DNA from: Pantanalinema sp.
GTDB taxonomy: Bacteria; Cyanobacteriota; Sericytochromatia; S15B-MN24; UBA4093
Assembly (NCBI GenBank): GCA_036704125.1
Contig: DATNQI010000035.1
Location: forward strand, 32,974-96,973
Length of the DNA stretch: 64,000 nt
Direction: 5' to 3'
Shown here one piece after another: positions 8,431 through 17,002 of the stretch. The notes under the pieces were generated by a model, which saw only the letters and a list, made by a program, of their open reading frames with translations, had not been told where the DNA came from and did no database searches. Position 1 is the first letter of the stretch. Each line of letters opens with the position of its first letter. A program made the translations under genes and the position numbers.

Positions 8431-8469
8431 AACGTCGTGGGCGCCCCAATCCGGGGCGCCCACGACGTT
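8431..8469. terminator. bidirectional terminator between convergent genes
   Basis: A 17-base perfect stem AACGTCGTGGGCGCCCC / GGGGCGCCCACGACGTT with a short loop (AATCC). A-rich on the left and T-rich on the right (GTTTGG), so it can serve both the FAD oxidoreductase and the convergent aminotransferase. Confidence 0.85.
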
Positions 8470-8481
8470 TGGTGGCTTTTC

Positions 8482-9696
8482 CTAGGCCGAGAGGACCTTG
8501 TCGAGGCGCTCGAGGGCCCAGTCGATCTCTTCCTTGCTCACGATGAGCGGGGGGGCCAGGCGGATGACGGTGTCGTGGGTCTCCTTGCAGAGCAGGCCCT
8601 CGTCCATCAGCCGCTCGCAGTAGACGCGGGCGGGCTTGTTGAGCTCGATGCCGATCAAGAGGCCGCGGCCGCGGACCTCCTTGACGTGCGGGCTCTTGAT
8701 CGACCGCAGCCTGTCCATGAAGTAGTCGCCGAGCTTGGCCGAGTTCTCGACGAGCCCCTCGTCGGTGAGCACCGAGAGGGCGGCGCGGGCCACCGCGCAG
8801 GCGAGCGGGTTGCCGCCGAAGGTGCTGCCGTGCTGGCCGGGCTGGAACACGCCCATGACCTCGTCGCTGGCGAGCATGGCCGAGACGGGGTAGAAGCCGC
8901 CCGAGAGGGCCTTGCCCAGCACCAGCACGTCGGGGCGGATGCCCTCGTGCTCGTAGGCGAACAGCTTGCCCGTGCGGCCGAGGCCCGTCTGGATCTCGTC
9001 GGCGATGAAGAGGACGTCGTGCTTCTTGAGGAGCTCGCTCACACCGGCCATGTAGCCCGCGGGCGGGACGTAGATTCCCGCCTCGGCCTGGATGGGCTCG
9101 ATCAGGAAGGCGCAGGTGTTGGGGGTGATGGCCGCCTCGAGCGCGGCGAGGTCGCCGAAGGGCACGATCCTGAAGCCGGGGGTGAAGGGGCCGAAGCCGT
9201 CCTTGTAGCTCTCTTCGGTCGAGAAGCCGACGATGGTGGTCGTGCGCCCGTGGAAGTTGTTGGCGCAGACCACGATCTCGGCCTGGTTCTCGGGGATGCC
9301 CTTGACCTTGTAGCCCCACTTGCGGGCGGCCTTGATGGCGGTCTCGATGGCCTCGGCGCCCGTGTTCATGGGCAGCACGCGGTCGAAGCCGGTGAGCGCG
9401 TGGAGCTCCTCGTAGAGCAGGGGCAGCTGGTCGTTGCGGAAGGCGCGCGAGGTGATGGTGACGCGCTCGGCCTGGCTCTTCAGGGCCTCCAGGATGCGGG
9501 GATGGCAGTGGCCCTGGTTGACCGACGAGTAGGCGCTCAAAAAGTCCATGTAGCGCCGGCCCTCGACGTCGTAGAGCCAGACCCCCTGGCCCGACTCGAT
9601 GACCAGATCCAGCGGGTGATAGTTGTGGGCGCCGAAGCGCTCTTCCTTGTCGATGTAGTCGCGCGTCTGCAGGGCGCCGGGCACGAGCTCGTTCAT
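8482..9696 (-). CDS. rocD: ornithine--oxo-acid aminotransferase
   Basis: 404 aa PLP enzyme (class III aminotransferase) converting ornithine and 2-oxoglutarate to glutamate semialdehyde and glutamate. Family features: [20 protein letters not shown] at the N-terminus, [30 protein letters not shown] (phosphate-binding region), [18 protein letters not shown], and [17 protein letters not shown] with the PLP-binding Lys near residue 262. The start at 9696 (MNELVPG) has an AAGGA site; the frame extends 16 residues further without one. The product, glutamate semialdehyde/P5C, would be a substrate for the P5CDH-like dehydrogenase at 11895-13661 on the same strand. Confidence 0.93.
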   Translation of the reverse strand: MNELVPGALQTRDYIDKEERFGAHNYHPLDLVIESGQGVWLYDVEGRRYMDFLSAYSSVNQGHCHPRILEALKSQAERVTITSRAFRNDQLPLLYEELHALTGFDRVLPMNTGAEAIETAIKAARKWGYKVKGIPENQAEIVVCANNFHGRTTTIVGFSTEESYKDGFGPFTPGFRIVPFGDLAALEAAITPNTCAFLIEPIQAEAGIYVPPAGYMAGVSELLKKHDVLFIADEIQTGLGRTGKLFAYEHEGIRPDVLVLGKALSGGFYPVSAMLASDEVMGVFQPGQHGSTFGGNPLACAVARAALSVLTDEGLVENSAKLGDYFMDRLRSIKSPHVKEVRGRGLLIGIELNKPARVYCERLMDEGLLCKETHDTVIRLAPPLIVSKEEIDWALERLDKVLSA

Positions 9697-9784
9697 GGGG
9701 TTCCTTTCACGGCCTGAGGGGGATGCCTTCTTATTAGTTACCATAGCGCGATCGCGCCCCCGGCGCCACCCCGCAGGCCGCCTC

Positions 9785-10051
9785 CTACTCCTCCTCCGCG
9801 GGCTCCTCGAAGACCTGGAGGGTGTCGATCAGGGCCGTCTCGATCTCCATCATCGCCAGGAAGTCCTCGGCGTCCTCCTCGGTGCCGACGGCGGCCACCA
9901 GCTCTTCGAAGGAGACCTCGGCGCCATCCGGGAAGGGCTGCCCGAAGCGCTCCTTGCGGCGCTCCATCAGGGCGTCCACGATGAGCAGCGCCTCGTGCAG
10001 ATCCAGGGTCACCGAGATGGCCGGCTCGTTGTGCGGAATCAGGTAAGCCAT
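9785..10051 (-). CDS. small acidic protein downstream of the histidine kinase
   Basis: 88 aa, acidic, probably alpha-helical ([21 protein letters not shown]-terminal EEPAEEE). No family recognised. The ATG at 10051 has GGGGAG 8 bases upstream; a GTG at 10057 would leave only 2 bases of spacing. It lies 15 bases after the histidine kinase stop codon, so it is probably co-transcribed and may be a partner or small output protein; that is inference from position. Confidence 0.65.
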   Translation of the reverse strand: MAYLIPHNEPAISVTLDLHEALLIVDALMERRKERFGQPFPDGAEVSFEELVAAVGTEEDAEDFLAMMEIETALIDTLQVFEEPAEEE

Positions 10052-10066
10052 GCCCACTTCTCCCCT

Positions 10067-11758
10067 CTAGTGCTCGGGTGGCGCGGCGGGCAGGGTGAAC
10101 CAGAAGCGGCTCCCCTCTCCCGGCGAGCTTTTCACCCCGACGGTCCCCCCGTGGGCCTCGACCAGGTCCTTGACGATGCTGAGCCCGAGCCCCGATCCCC
10201 CGCGCCGGGCACCCGACGGAAGCTGGCTGAAGCGCTTGAAGAGCTTGGGGATGTCCTCTGCGGCGATGCCTTCGCCCGTGTCCACCACCTCGCAGTACAG
10301 GCCGCCGTCGCTCGGCATGGCCTCGAGCCGGATGTGGCCTCCGGGCGGGGTGAACTTGATGGCGTTGTTGAGAAGGTTGATGAGCACCCGGCCGATGCGC
10401 TCCGAGTCCAGCCGCATCGGCATGGGGGCTTGCGGCAGGGAGAGGGTGAGCATCAGCTTGGCCCTTTCGACCTGCGGGCGCAGGCTTGCTTCGACCTCGC
10501 GGGCCAGGGCCGCGAAGTCGAGCGTCTCCAGCTTGAGCGTGAAGCTCCCGGCCTCGAGCCGCGCGGTGTCGAGAAGGTTGTCGACCAGGTAGGTCAGGCG
10601 CTGCGAGCTCTTCTCGATCTCGGTGACGAACTCGCGCTGCCTTGCGCTCAAGGGCCCCCCCAGCCCGTCCTCCAGGAACTCGGCGTAGCCGATGATCGAG
10701 GTCAGGGGGATCCGCAGGTCGTGGCTGATGGCGTTGAGGAACCTGCTCTTGAGGAGCGCCTGCTCCTCGAGCGCGGCATTCTTGGCGCTGAGCTCCGCCT
10801 CGAAGCGCTTGCGCTCGCTGATGTCCCGGTAGATCGCCGAGTAGCCCATCATGTGGCCCTGGGTGTCGCGCACCGGGGAGAAGGAGATGGCGACGTCGAG
10901 GCGCACGCCTCCCTTGCACATCCGCTGGCCCTCGAAGTGGGGGATGTGCTCGCCCTCTTCGAGCCGCTCGATGATGCGTGCGGCCGAATAGCCGCCCTCG
11001 GGCGGCACCACCAGCGAGATGGGCTGCCCGATTGCCTCTTTGGCGGTGTAGCCGAAGAGGCGCTCTGCCCCCTTGTTCCAGGTGATGAAGGTGCCGTTTC
11101 GGCCGACGCCGACGATGGCGTCCTCGCTGTCCTCCACGATGGCCGCCAGGTTGCGGGACGACTGCTCGGCGCGTCGGCGCAGGATGAACTGCCCGATCTG
11201 GGCGCCGATGCTGGCCATCAGCTTCATCACCCCCGGATCGGGCTCTCTGGCCTGCTGGCTCAGGAACTCCATGGCCCCGAGGACCTCCCCGCCGCCGACG
11301 ATGGGGAAGCCGAACGAGCCGTGCAACCGGCTCGCGGTCGCGGCGTCGCGGCGGGGGAACCTGGGGTCGTGCTCGACGTCCGGGAACCATGCGGGTTTGC
11401 CGGTCTGCCAGATCAGGCCGGGTAGCCCGGTGCCTTTGGTGAACGAGGAGACGCGGGTGATCTTCACGAAGTCGCTGTCTTCGAGCGACGAAAGGCGCCA
11501 GCTCTCCTCGCACTGCATGACCTGGCCGAAAGGATCGACGAGCCAAAGGTTGCCGAGCTGCCAGTCCAGGTGCTCGGCGATGGCCTTCAGGAGCGTGGGG
11601 GCGGCCTCCGAGAGGGTCTCGGCGTCCGCGAGCAGCCGGGTCGTGGCGTACTGGATGGCGAGGCGATTCTCGCTCAGCGGGGGGCACGCCTCCCGGCGCG
11701 CGGTGCCCTCATCGGGGGCCGCGCCGAGGAAGGTGGTCTTGCCCTGCTTCTTGCCCAT
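10067..11758 (-). CDS. GAF-PAS sensor histidine kinase
   Basis: 563 aa from the ATG at 11758 behind GAGGAG. Order: GAF domain (about 30-175; WQLGNLWLVDPFGQVMQCEE, GLPGLIWQTGKPAWF), PAS/PAC (about 180-310; IVEDSEDAIVGVGRNGTF, GYSAIYRDISERKRFE), short coiled coil, HisKA with the phospho-His in SHDLRIPLTS near residue 346, HATPase with N box NLLNNAIKFTPPGG, G1 DTGEGIAAED and G2 GGSGLGLSIVKDL. There is no transmembrane segment, so it is a soluble sensor, and no receiver domain; the cognate response regulator is not adjacent. Confidence 0.92.
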   Translation of the reverse strand: MGKKQGKTTFLGAAPDEGTARREACPPLSENRLAIQYATTRLLADAETLSEAAPTLLKAIAEHLDWQLGNLWLVDPFGQVMQCEESWRLSSLEDSDFVKITRVSSFTKGTGLPGLIWQTGKPAWFPDVEHDPRFPRRDAATASRLHGSFGFPIVGGGEVLGAMEFLSQQAREPDPGVMKLMASIGAQIGQFILRRRAEQSSRNLAAIVEDSEDAIVGVGRNGTFITWNKGAERLFGYTAKEAIGQPISLVVPPEGGYSAARIIERLEEGEHIPHFEGQRMCKGGVRLDVAISFSPVRDTQGHMMGYSAIYRDISERKRFEAELSAKNAALEEQALLKSRFLNAISHDLRIPLTSIIGYAEFLEDGLGGPLSARQREFVTEIEKSSQRLTYLVDNLLDTARLEAGSFTLKLETLDFAALAREVEASLRPQVERAKLMLTLSLPQAPMPMRLDSERIGRVLINLLNNAIKFTPPGGHIRLEAMPSDGGLYCEVVDTGEGIAAEDIPKLFKRFSQLPSGARRGGSGLGLSIVKDLVEAHGGTVGVKSSPGEGSRFWFTLPAAPPEH

Positions 11759-11847
11759 CGCCTCCTCGTTTCCTCTCAGCGACCGCAACGAGGATCTTCG
11801 TCGATGCCGCCCGCGTCGGCAAGCCTCGCTCCTTGGCTGCGTTCCAA

Positions 11848-11878
11848 GGAAAACGGCCCGGGCAGAATGCCCGGGCCG
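11848..11878 (-). terminator. rho-independent terminator of the aldehyde dehydrogenase
   Basis: On the minus strand, CGGCCCGGGCA / TGCCCGGGCCG with loop TTC, followed by TTTTCC. It sits 17 bases past the stop codon of the gene at 11895. Confidence 0.8.
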
Positions 11879-11894
11879 CACGCGATCGCATGGA

Positions 11895-13661
11895 CTAGAA
11901 GACGACGTGGCGCCCCTTCTGCCGGCGGCAGAACATGGCGATGGTCGCCGCGGCGTCGCCGACCCCGGTGTTGCCCGAGCCGCCGATGCCCGACGCGCCG
12001 AACTCCTCCCACTCGAGGGCCGAGTCGGTGCCGTCGTTCTCCTTGAGCATGCCCGCGATGACCTTGCGGGCCTTCTGGATCTTGCGGTCGTCGCGGGTCC
12101 AGATGGAGCAGGCCAGGTCGTGCGGGTTGGTCAGGAGCGAGAACTTGAGGAAGTCCTCGAAGCTCGGAAGCTCCATCGCGCACAGGATCGGCATGAAGAA
12201 CTCGGTGGTCGCGATCGGGAATTCGATCTCGCCCTTGCCGTCCCAGTCGGCCTTGACCATGGAGTCGGGCTTGACCTTGACGATCAAGGGGGCGATGACC
12301 TCGGCGTGGTCGGCGTAGGCGCTGCCCTCGACCTTGCCGCCCTCGCGCAGGATCTCGAGGCCGGCGGCCCTGGCGCCCTCGCGGATGTTGGTGACGGTCT
12401 GGGCCTGGTGGACCATGTTGGGGCCGATCACCTTGGTCTTGTCGGTGAAGGCGGGGTTCATGACTTCCCACTGGTCCATCTCGGCGTTGACGTAGCCGAT
12501 CACCTTGGAGAGGGTCGAAGGCGAGGCCGCGATGCCGTGCAGGGTGGTGCACTTGTGCGAGCTGAAGCCGAGCTTGGAGTAGGTGAGGCGCACGGCGATC
12601 CGCTGGAGCTCCTCGTCCGAGTAGCCGTCGTCGATCCAGCTCCAGTTGCAGCCGCCGCCCTCGAACTTGAGGGTGCGGATGCCGCGGCCGGCCTGGATGT
12701 TCTTGGCGGTCTGCTCGGAGCCCGTCAGCGACGCCACGGCGATGCGCGGGTCGGTCCCGAGGCTCGCGATGCCCGAGCCGAAGCCCTCGAGCTTCTGGAC
12801 CGCGCGGGGATCCGCTCCCGCCGCGAGCAGCATGCGGATCATGACCGTGCTGGAGACCGCGCCGTAGGGGTGGCCCTTGAAGATCAAGGGGGCATTGGCC
12901 ATGTAGGCGCCGATCAGCTGGATGACCGGGATGCCGTAGATGAAGTTCATCGGGGTGATGAGCGCCACCACGCCGGCGGGCAGGTACGGGTTCTTCCAGT
13001 ACGACTGGCCGTCCGCCATCTGGGGGACGAGCTCGCCCATCATGGCCTTCTCGGCGTTGCCGCCGATGTGGTCGGCCGAGCGCTTGGCCTCCCAGTAGTC
13101 CTTGTCGGCCTCGAGCCGGGTCTTGGGGATCTCGTTGCGGATCTCGCGCATGATCTCCTCGTAGTAGTACTCGAAGAGGCGCGAGAAGTTGCTGACGACG
13201 AACTTGCGGTAGCTGACGACCTCGTCAGACCACTCGAGCGAGCTCCAGAAGTCGTAGGCGTAGGAGATTGCGAGCTCCACGTCCTCGGGCTGCGAGTCGG
13301 GCACCTCGGCGAAGGGGATGCGCTTGTCGTACAGGGTGCTCAGCGTCACCATCTTGCCGTTCGAGGGCAGGCGCCACTCGCCCGCGATGAAGTTGCGGGT
13401 GGGGATGGGCTTGGCGTCCGGGGCGCTGGGCAGCTCGCTGTAGGGGAAGAGGTAGGAGCGCAGCGCCTCGATCTCGGCGTCGCGCAGGCCGCACGAGAAG
13501 AGCGACCAGTCGGCGCGGCGACGGGGGTAGAGGGTGGCGACGGGGTCGGCGCCGAGCTGAGCGCCCTGGTTGAAGGCGGCGATCGAGGCGCCGAGGGCCT
13601 CCAAGTCGAAAGTCACGCCGGAGTTGGCGCGCTGGTGGGGTTTGTTCATCGTCTGGGTCAA
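11895..13661 (-). CDS. aldehyde dehydrogenase, possibly 1-pyrroline-5-carboxylate dehydrogenase
   Basis: 588 aa NAD(P)-dependent aldehyde dehydrogenase. Landmarks: ITPMNFIYGIP (the conserved Asn of the NF motif), LIFKGHPYGAVSS (cofactor region), LTGSEQTAKNI, the general-base Glu in KFEGGGCNW, and the catalytic Cys in SSHKCTTLHG near residue 371. The long N-terminal arm (about 90 residues before NFIAGEW) and KC-x-x-LHG context resemble the P5CDH/PruA branch more than betaine or acetaldehyde dehydrogenases. An ornithine aminotransferase two genes downstream would supply glutamate semialdehyde, giving ornithine to glutamate. The specific substrate is inference; a PaaN-like role is an alternative. 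Confidence 0.75.
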   Translation of the reverse strand: MTQTMNKPHQRANSGVTFDLEALGASIAAFNQGAQLGADPVATLYPRRRADWSLFSCGLRDAEIEALRSYLFPYSELPSAPDAKPIPTRNFIAGEWRLPSNGKMVTLSTLYDKRIPFAEVPDSQPEDVELAISYAYDFWSSLEWSDEVVSYRKFVVSNFSRLFEYYYEEIMREIRNEIPKTRLEADKDYWEAKRSADHIGGNAEKAMMGELVPQMADGQSYWKNPYLPAGVVALITPMNFIYGIPVIQLIGAYMANAPLIFKGHPYGAVSSTVMIRMLLAAGADPRAVQKLEGFGSGIASLGTDPRIAVASLTGSEQTAKNIQAGRGIRTLKFEGGGCNWSWIDDGYSDEELQRIAVRLTYSKLGFSSHKCTTLHGIAASPSTLSKVIGYVNAEMDQWEVMNPAFTDKTKVIGPNMVHQAQTVTNIREGARAAGLEILREGGKVEGSAYADHAEVIAPLIVKVKPDSMVKADWDGKGEIEFPIATTEFFMPILCAMELPSFEDFLKFSLLTNPHDLACSIWTRDDRKIQKARKVIAGMLKENDGTDSALEWEEFGASGIGGSGNTGVGDAAATIAMFCRRQKGRHVVF

Positions 13662-13740
13662 GGTGACGCTCTCCTCATCGAGGGGCTCGGGGTGCGAGCC
13701 GGTGCGAACACCCTATTTTACACCGAAAGAGGCGCTTCGT

Positions 13741-14607
13741 TCAGCCCCAGGAGACCTTGCGTCCCCGCAGGGCGTTGAGCGCTCGCCAGAAGCCGATGCT
13801 CACGGCGGTCTTGGCGTGGAAGGTCAGGCGGGCGGCCCTGCCGTAGTGCTTGTCGATCAAGAGGGCGCGGCTGTGGTACTCCTGCCGGCGCATGCGAGCG
13901 GGGATGCGGGCCGAGCTCGCGCCGCCCAGGTGGATGATCTCGGCCTCCGAGAGGAAGTAGACCCGGTGGCCGACCTTGGCCATCCGCATCTGCCAGTCGA
14001 TCTCCTCGCCGTACATGAAGAAGCGCTCGTCGAGGAGCCCCACCGTCTCGACCACGTCCCTTCGGACCATGAGGCAGGCGCCCGTCACCCAGTCGACCTG
14101 CCGGGTGCTCGCGTGGTCCCAGTAGCTCAAGAAGCGCGTCCTCGCGGATCGCCGCTTCCAGAAGAGGGCGACCAGCTTGTTCTCGATCAGCGAGCCCATG
14201 GTGCTGTAGAAGTTGTGGGCCGAGGGCTGCAGGGTGCGGTCGCCGTTGAGCAGCTTGCAGCCGACGGCCCCTGCTCCCTGGTGGTTCTCCAGGAAGGCGA
14301 CCATCCGATCGAGGGCGTGGTCCAGCACCACCGTGTCCGAGTTGAGAAGCAGCACGTAGCGCCCCCTGGCCTGGGCGATGGCCTGGTTGTTGGCCGCGGC
14401 GAAGCCCAGGTTGTGGTCGTTGGCGATCAGCCGGACGTCGGGGAAGTCGGTGGCGACCATCTCGGGGCTGTGATCCGCCGAGCCGTTGTCCACCACCCAG
14501 ACCTCGGTGGGGGTGAGGGTCTGTTCCTGGATGCTCTCGAGGCACGCCTTGAGCAGCGCGCGGGTGTTCCAGTTGACCACCACCACCGACAGGATCGGTC
14601 GATTCAT
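13741..14607 (-). CDS. family 2 glycosyltransferase (rhamnosyltransferase-like)
   Basis: 288 aa. Inverting GT-A glycosyltransferase: LSVVVVNWNTRALLKACL at the start, DNGSADHSPEMV, NLGFAAANNQAI, YVLLLNSDTVV (DxD-like metal site NSD), TGACLMVRRDV and GLLDERFFMYGEEIDW with the ED acceptor-side acids. This set is typical of WbbL-type rhamnosyltransferases. Last gene of the exopolysaccharide operon; its ATG overlaps the previous gene's TGA. Acts on the cytoplasmic face to extend the lipid-linked repeat unit. Confidence 0.85.
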   Translation of the reverse strand: MNRPILSVVVVNWNTRALLKACLESIQEQTLTPTEVWVVDNGSADHSPEMVATDFPDVRLIANDHNLGFAAANNQAIAQARGRYVLLLNSDTVVLDHALDRMVAFLENHQGAGAVGCKLLNGDRTLQPSAHNFYSTMGSLIENKLVALFWKRRSARTRFLSYWDHASTRQVDWVTGACLMVRRDVVETVGLLDERFFMYGEEIDWQMRMAKVGHRVYFLSEAEIIHLGGASSARIPARMRRQEYHSRALLIDKHYGRAARLTFHAKTAVSIGFWRALNALRGRKVSWG

Positions 14608-15845
14608 CGCGGCGTCCCTCCTGAGAGCATGCGGGCGTTCTGGGCGATCAGGCGCGGCACGAGGATCCGCCCCATCTCGAGGGCGCGCTCGCTCCAGTCG
14701 TGGGCGCGGGCGAGCGCCATCCGGGCCTCGCGGTGCTCGCGCGAGTGCTCGCCAAGCGAGCGCTCGATGGCCGCGAGGTAGGCCGGGGCCCCCTCGGCGA
14801 CCCGGCAGCTCGAGGCGACCTCGTCGAGCGCGGCGAAGGGGGTCATGACCACAGGCAGGCCCGCGGCCAGGTACTCGTTGAGCTTCAGCGGGTAGATGGC
14901 CCGGGTCTGCACCGACGAGACGAAGGGGATCAGCCCCACGTCGAAGACCTTGAGGGTGCCGGGGGCGCGATGGGCCGGGCACGGCCCGAGCACGTGGACG
15001 TTGGGCAGGCGAGAGAGGGCTTCGATGCGCGCGGCGTAGGCCCCCTGGACGGGGCCGACCAGCACCCAGGACCAGCCGGGGCGCGCCTCGGCGCAGGCCT
15101 GGATCAGGTCGTAGTCGAAGCGCGCCTCCAGGTTGCCCAGGTAGCCGATCACGGGCCCCGGCAGGCGCGCGAGCTCCTCGGGGACGGCCTCTCTAGGGTC
15201 GCCTGCCCGGGCGTAGTGGGCGTAGTCCACCCCGTTCGGCACGTAGTGGCAGCGGGGGTGGAGGGCCCCGCGCGAGGCCTGCAGGGCGGGGCTGGTGGTG
15301 AAGACCACCTCGCTCTTGTCCATCAGGGCGCGCTCGAGCCGCGCGCCGTGCCGCGCGATGTAGGGCTCGCCGGTGATCTCGTCGAAGCAGTGGTAGACGG
15401 TCATGCGCTCGCCGAGGGTGCCTGCGAGGCGCTCTCCCAGGGGCACGTCGAAGGAGACCCAGAAGATGGGCTCGCGCATCTCCAGGCGCTGCATGGCGCG
15501 TCGGATGCAGCGCCGCACGAGCGCGGCGGAGGCTTCGAGCCCCCAGTCGTAGAGGGGCCGAGGCAGGCCGCTCGGGACCATCGGCGGCGGGGTCAGGACC
15601 CAGACCTCGCGCTGGGGGTCGGGTACCCGCCGCAGGCCCACCTGGCGCCCCCAGGTGCGCGCGAGGCGATCGCGCCAGGCCGGGTCGCGGCGAAAGGTCC
15701 AGCCGTCCTTGAGGGTGGCCGGGTGGTCCACCCACAGCACGCGGTTGTGCCGGGCGAACTCGCGCATCAGGTAGTGCCCGCTGGAGGGCAGGCGGGTCTC
15801 CCAGGGCGTGATCGACAGGCACACCAGGTCGTGGTCCCTCAGCAC
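14604..15845 (-). CDS. glycosyltransferase, GT-B fold
   Basis: 413 aa from a GTG with AGGAGG 6 bases upstream. N-terminal half: CLSITPWETRLPSSGHYLMR, then VLWVDHPA; C-terminal half: GPVIGYLGNLEARFDYDLI (donor-binding GxxGN-type strand), VHVLGPCPAH, and LKLNEYLAAGLPVVMTPFAA, the E-x7-E-like motif region of family 1/4 enzymes. Length fits the family. Overlaps the downstream GT2 gene by ATGA and the upstream glycosyltransferase by 7 bases. The sugar cannot be told from sequence. Confidence 0.8.
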   Translation of the reverse strand: MLRDHDLVCLSITPWETRLPSSGHYLMREFARHNRVLWVDHPATLKDGWTFRRDPAWRDRLARTWGRQVGLRRVPDPQREVWVLTPPPMVPSGLPRPLYDWGLEASAALVRRCIRRAMQRLEMREPIFWVSFDVPLGERLAGTLGERMTVYHCFDEITGEPYIARHGARLERALMDKSEVVFTTSPALQASRGALHPRCHYVPNGVDYAHYARAGDPREAVPEELARLPGPVIGYLGNLEARFDYDLIQACAEARPGWSWVLVGPVQGAYAARIEALSRLPNVHVLGPCPAHRAPGTLKVFDVGLIPFVSSVQTRAIYPLKLNEYLAAGLPVVMTPFAALDEVASSCRVAEGAPAYLAAIERSLGEHSREHREARMALARAHDWSERALEMGRILVPRLIAQNARMLSGGTPR

Positions 15846-17002
15846 GGTCGCCCTCCTTTTCGCGCGCGCCGGCGGGCGTCCACCGCGCTGAAGAGGCACC
15901 CGAGCGTCGCGGCGCCGGCCTCGTAGCTGTAGCGCTCGCGGATCCGCCTCCTGGCCGCCTCGCCCAGGGCCGCCGCGCGGCGCGGGTCGTCCAGCAGGCC
16001 CGCGATCGCCTCGCCGAGCGCCTCGGGGTCGTTTGGCGCCACCACCACCCCGCACCCGGCGAGGAGCGAGGGGATGTCCGAGACCGCGGTCGAGACCACC
16101 GGGCAGGCCATGGCCATGGCCTCGTACAGCTTCATGGGCATCTGGCCCATGCTCGCTGGCTCGCGGCGCTGGGGAAGGGCCACCACGTCGGCCATGCGCA
16201 AGAAGGCGGGGGTCTTCTCCGGGGGCTGGGTGCCGAGCAGCATCACCCGTTCGTCGGTCTCGGCGAGGGCCCTGGCGTAGGGGGTGACGGGCCCCACGAT
16301 GAGGAGCTTCCAGGAGGCGCGATCCCCCAGGCGCAAGAGTGCCTCGCGGATCTCGCCGACCCCCTTGTTGGGCTGCGCGATGCCCGCGAACACCGCGACC
16401 TTGAAGTCGCTCAGCCCGTGCTCGGCGCGCAGGGCCTCGCGGTCGTATCGATCGGGGTCGAAGCGATGGGTGTCCACGTACTGGGGCGCGAGCACCCCAC
16501 CGTAGCGACGCTGGAAGTGGGTCGAGACGGTGGTGATGGCGTCGGCCGCGCCCACCAGCCTGTCCGTGGTCCAGGTCGCCCAGTAGTTGTTGGGCTCGTG
16601 CAGGTGCGGCAGGCCGTAGACGGCGTTCTTGAGGGCGTACCGGGAATAGGGGGCCACCATGTAGGGCTCCCAGTCGTCCACGTCGACCACCACCGGCAAG
16701 CCCCTTCTCGCGCGCAGGGCGAGCGCCAGGCCGTAGGAGGTCGGCCTGGGCTTCATGGCGTAGATCAGGTCGCCCGAGATCCGCTCGCAGAGCGCGCGCG
16801 CATCCTGCCAGAAGGCCGGCCACGGCCTGGCCGGGACGCCCCGGTACGGGAAGTCCCTGGGGGCCAGGGGGTCGAGCGTCTCGGGCCGGAAGTGGAAGCC
16901 CAGGACCTCGACCTCGAAGCGGCGCGACAGCACCCGCGCCAGGAGGCGCACCCGGTACAGCGGCGCGCTGGATTCGTCCGAGGCGATGAGGGTGATCTTC
17001 AT
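15839..17002 (-). CDS. family 1/4 glycosyltransferase
   Basis: 387 aa GT-B enzyme. MKITLIASDESSAPLYRVRL at the start, DLIYAMKPRPTSYG, VVDVDDWEPYM, and the C-terminal donor site VAVFAGIAQPNKGVGEIREA and PMKLYEAMAMACPVVSTAVS with the two conserved glutamates. Starts inside the TGA of the polymerase gene upstream (ATGA overlap). Part of the exopolysaccharide operon. Confidence 0.82.
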   Translation of the reverse strand: MKITLIASDESSAPLYRVRLLARVLSRRFEVEVLGFHFRPETLDPLAPRDFPYRGVPARPWPAFWQDARALCERISGDLIYAMKPRPTSYGLALALRARRGLPVVVDVDDWEPYMVAPYSRYALKNAVYGLPHLHEPNNYWATWTTDRLVGAADAITTVSTHFQRRYGGVLAPQYVDTHRFDPDRYDREALRAEHGLSDFKVAVFAGIAQPNKGVGEIREALLRLGDRASWKLLIVGPVTPYARALAETDERVMLLGTQPPEKTPAFLRMADVVALPQRREPASMGQMPMKLYEAMAMACPVVSTAVSDIPSLLAGCGVVVAPNDPEALGEAIAGLLDDPRRAAALGEAARRRIRERYSYEAGAATLGCLFSAVDARRRARKGGRPC

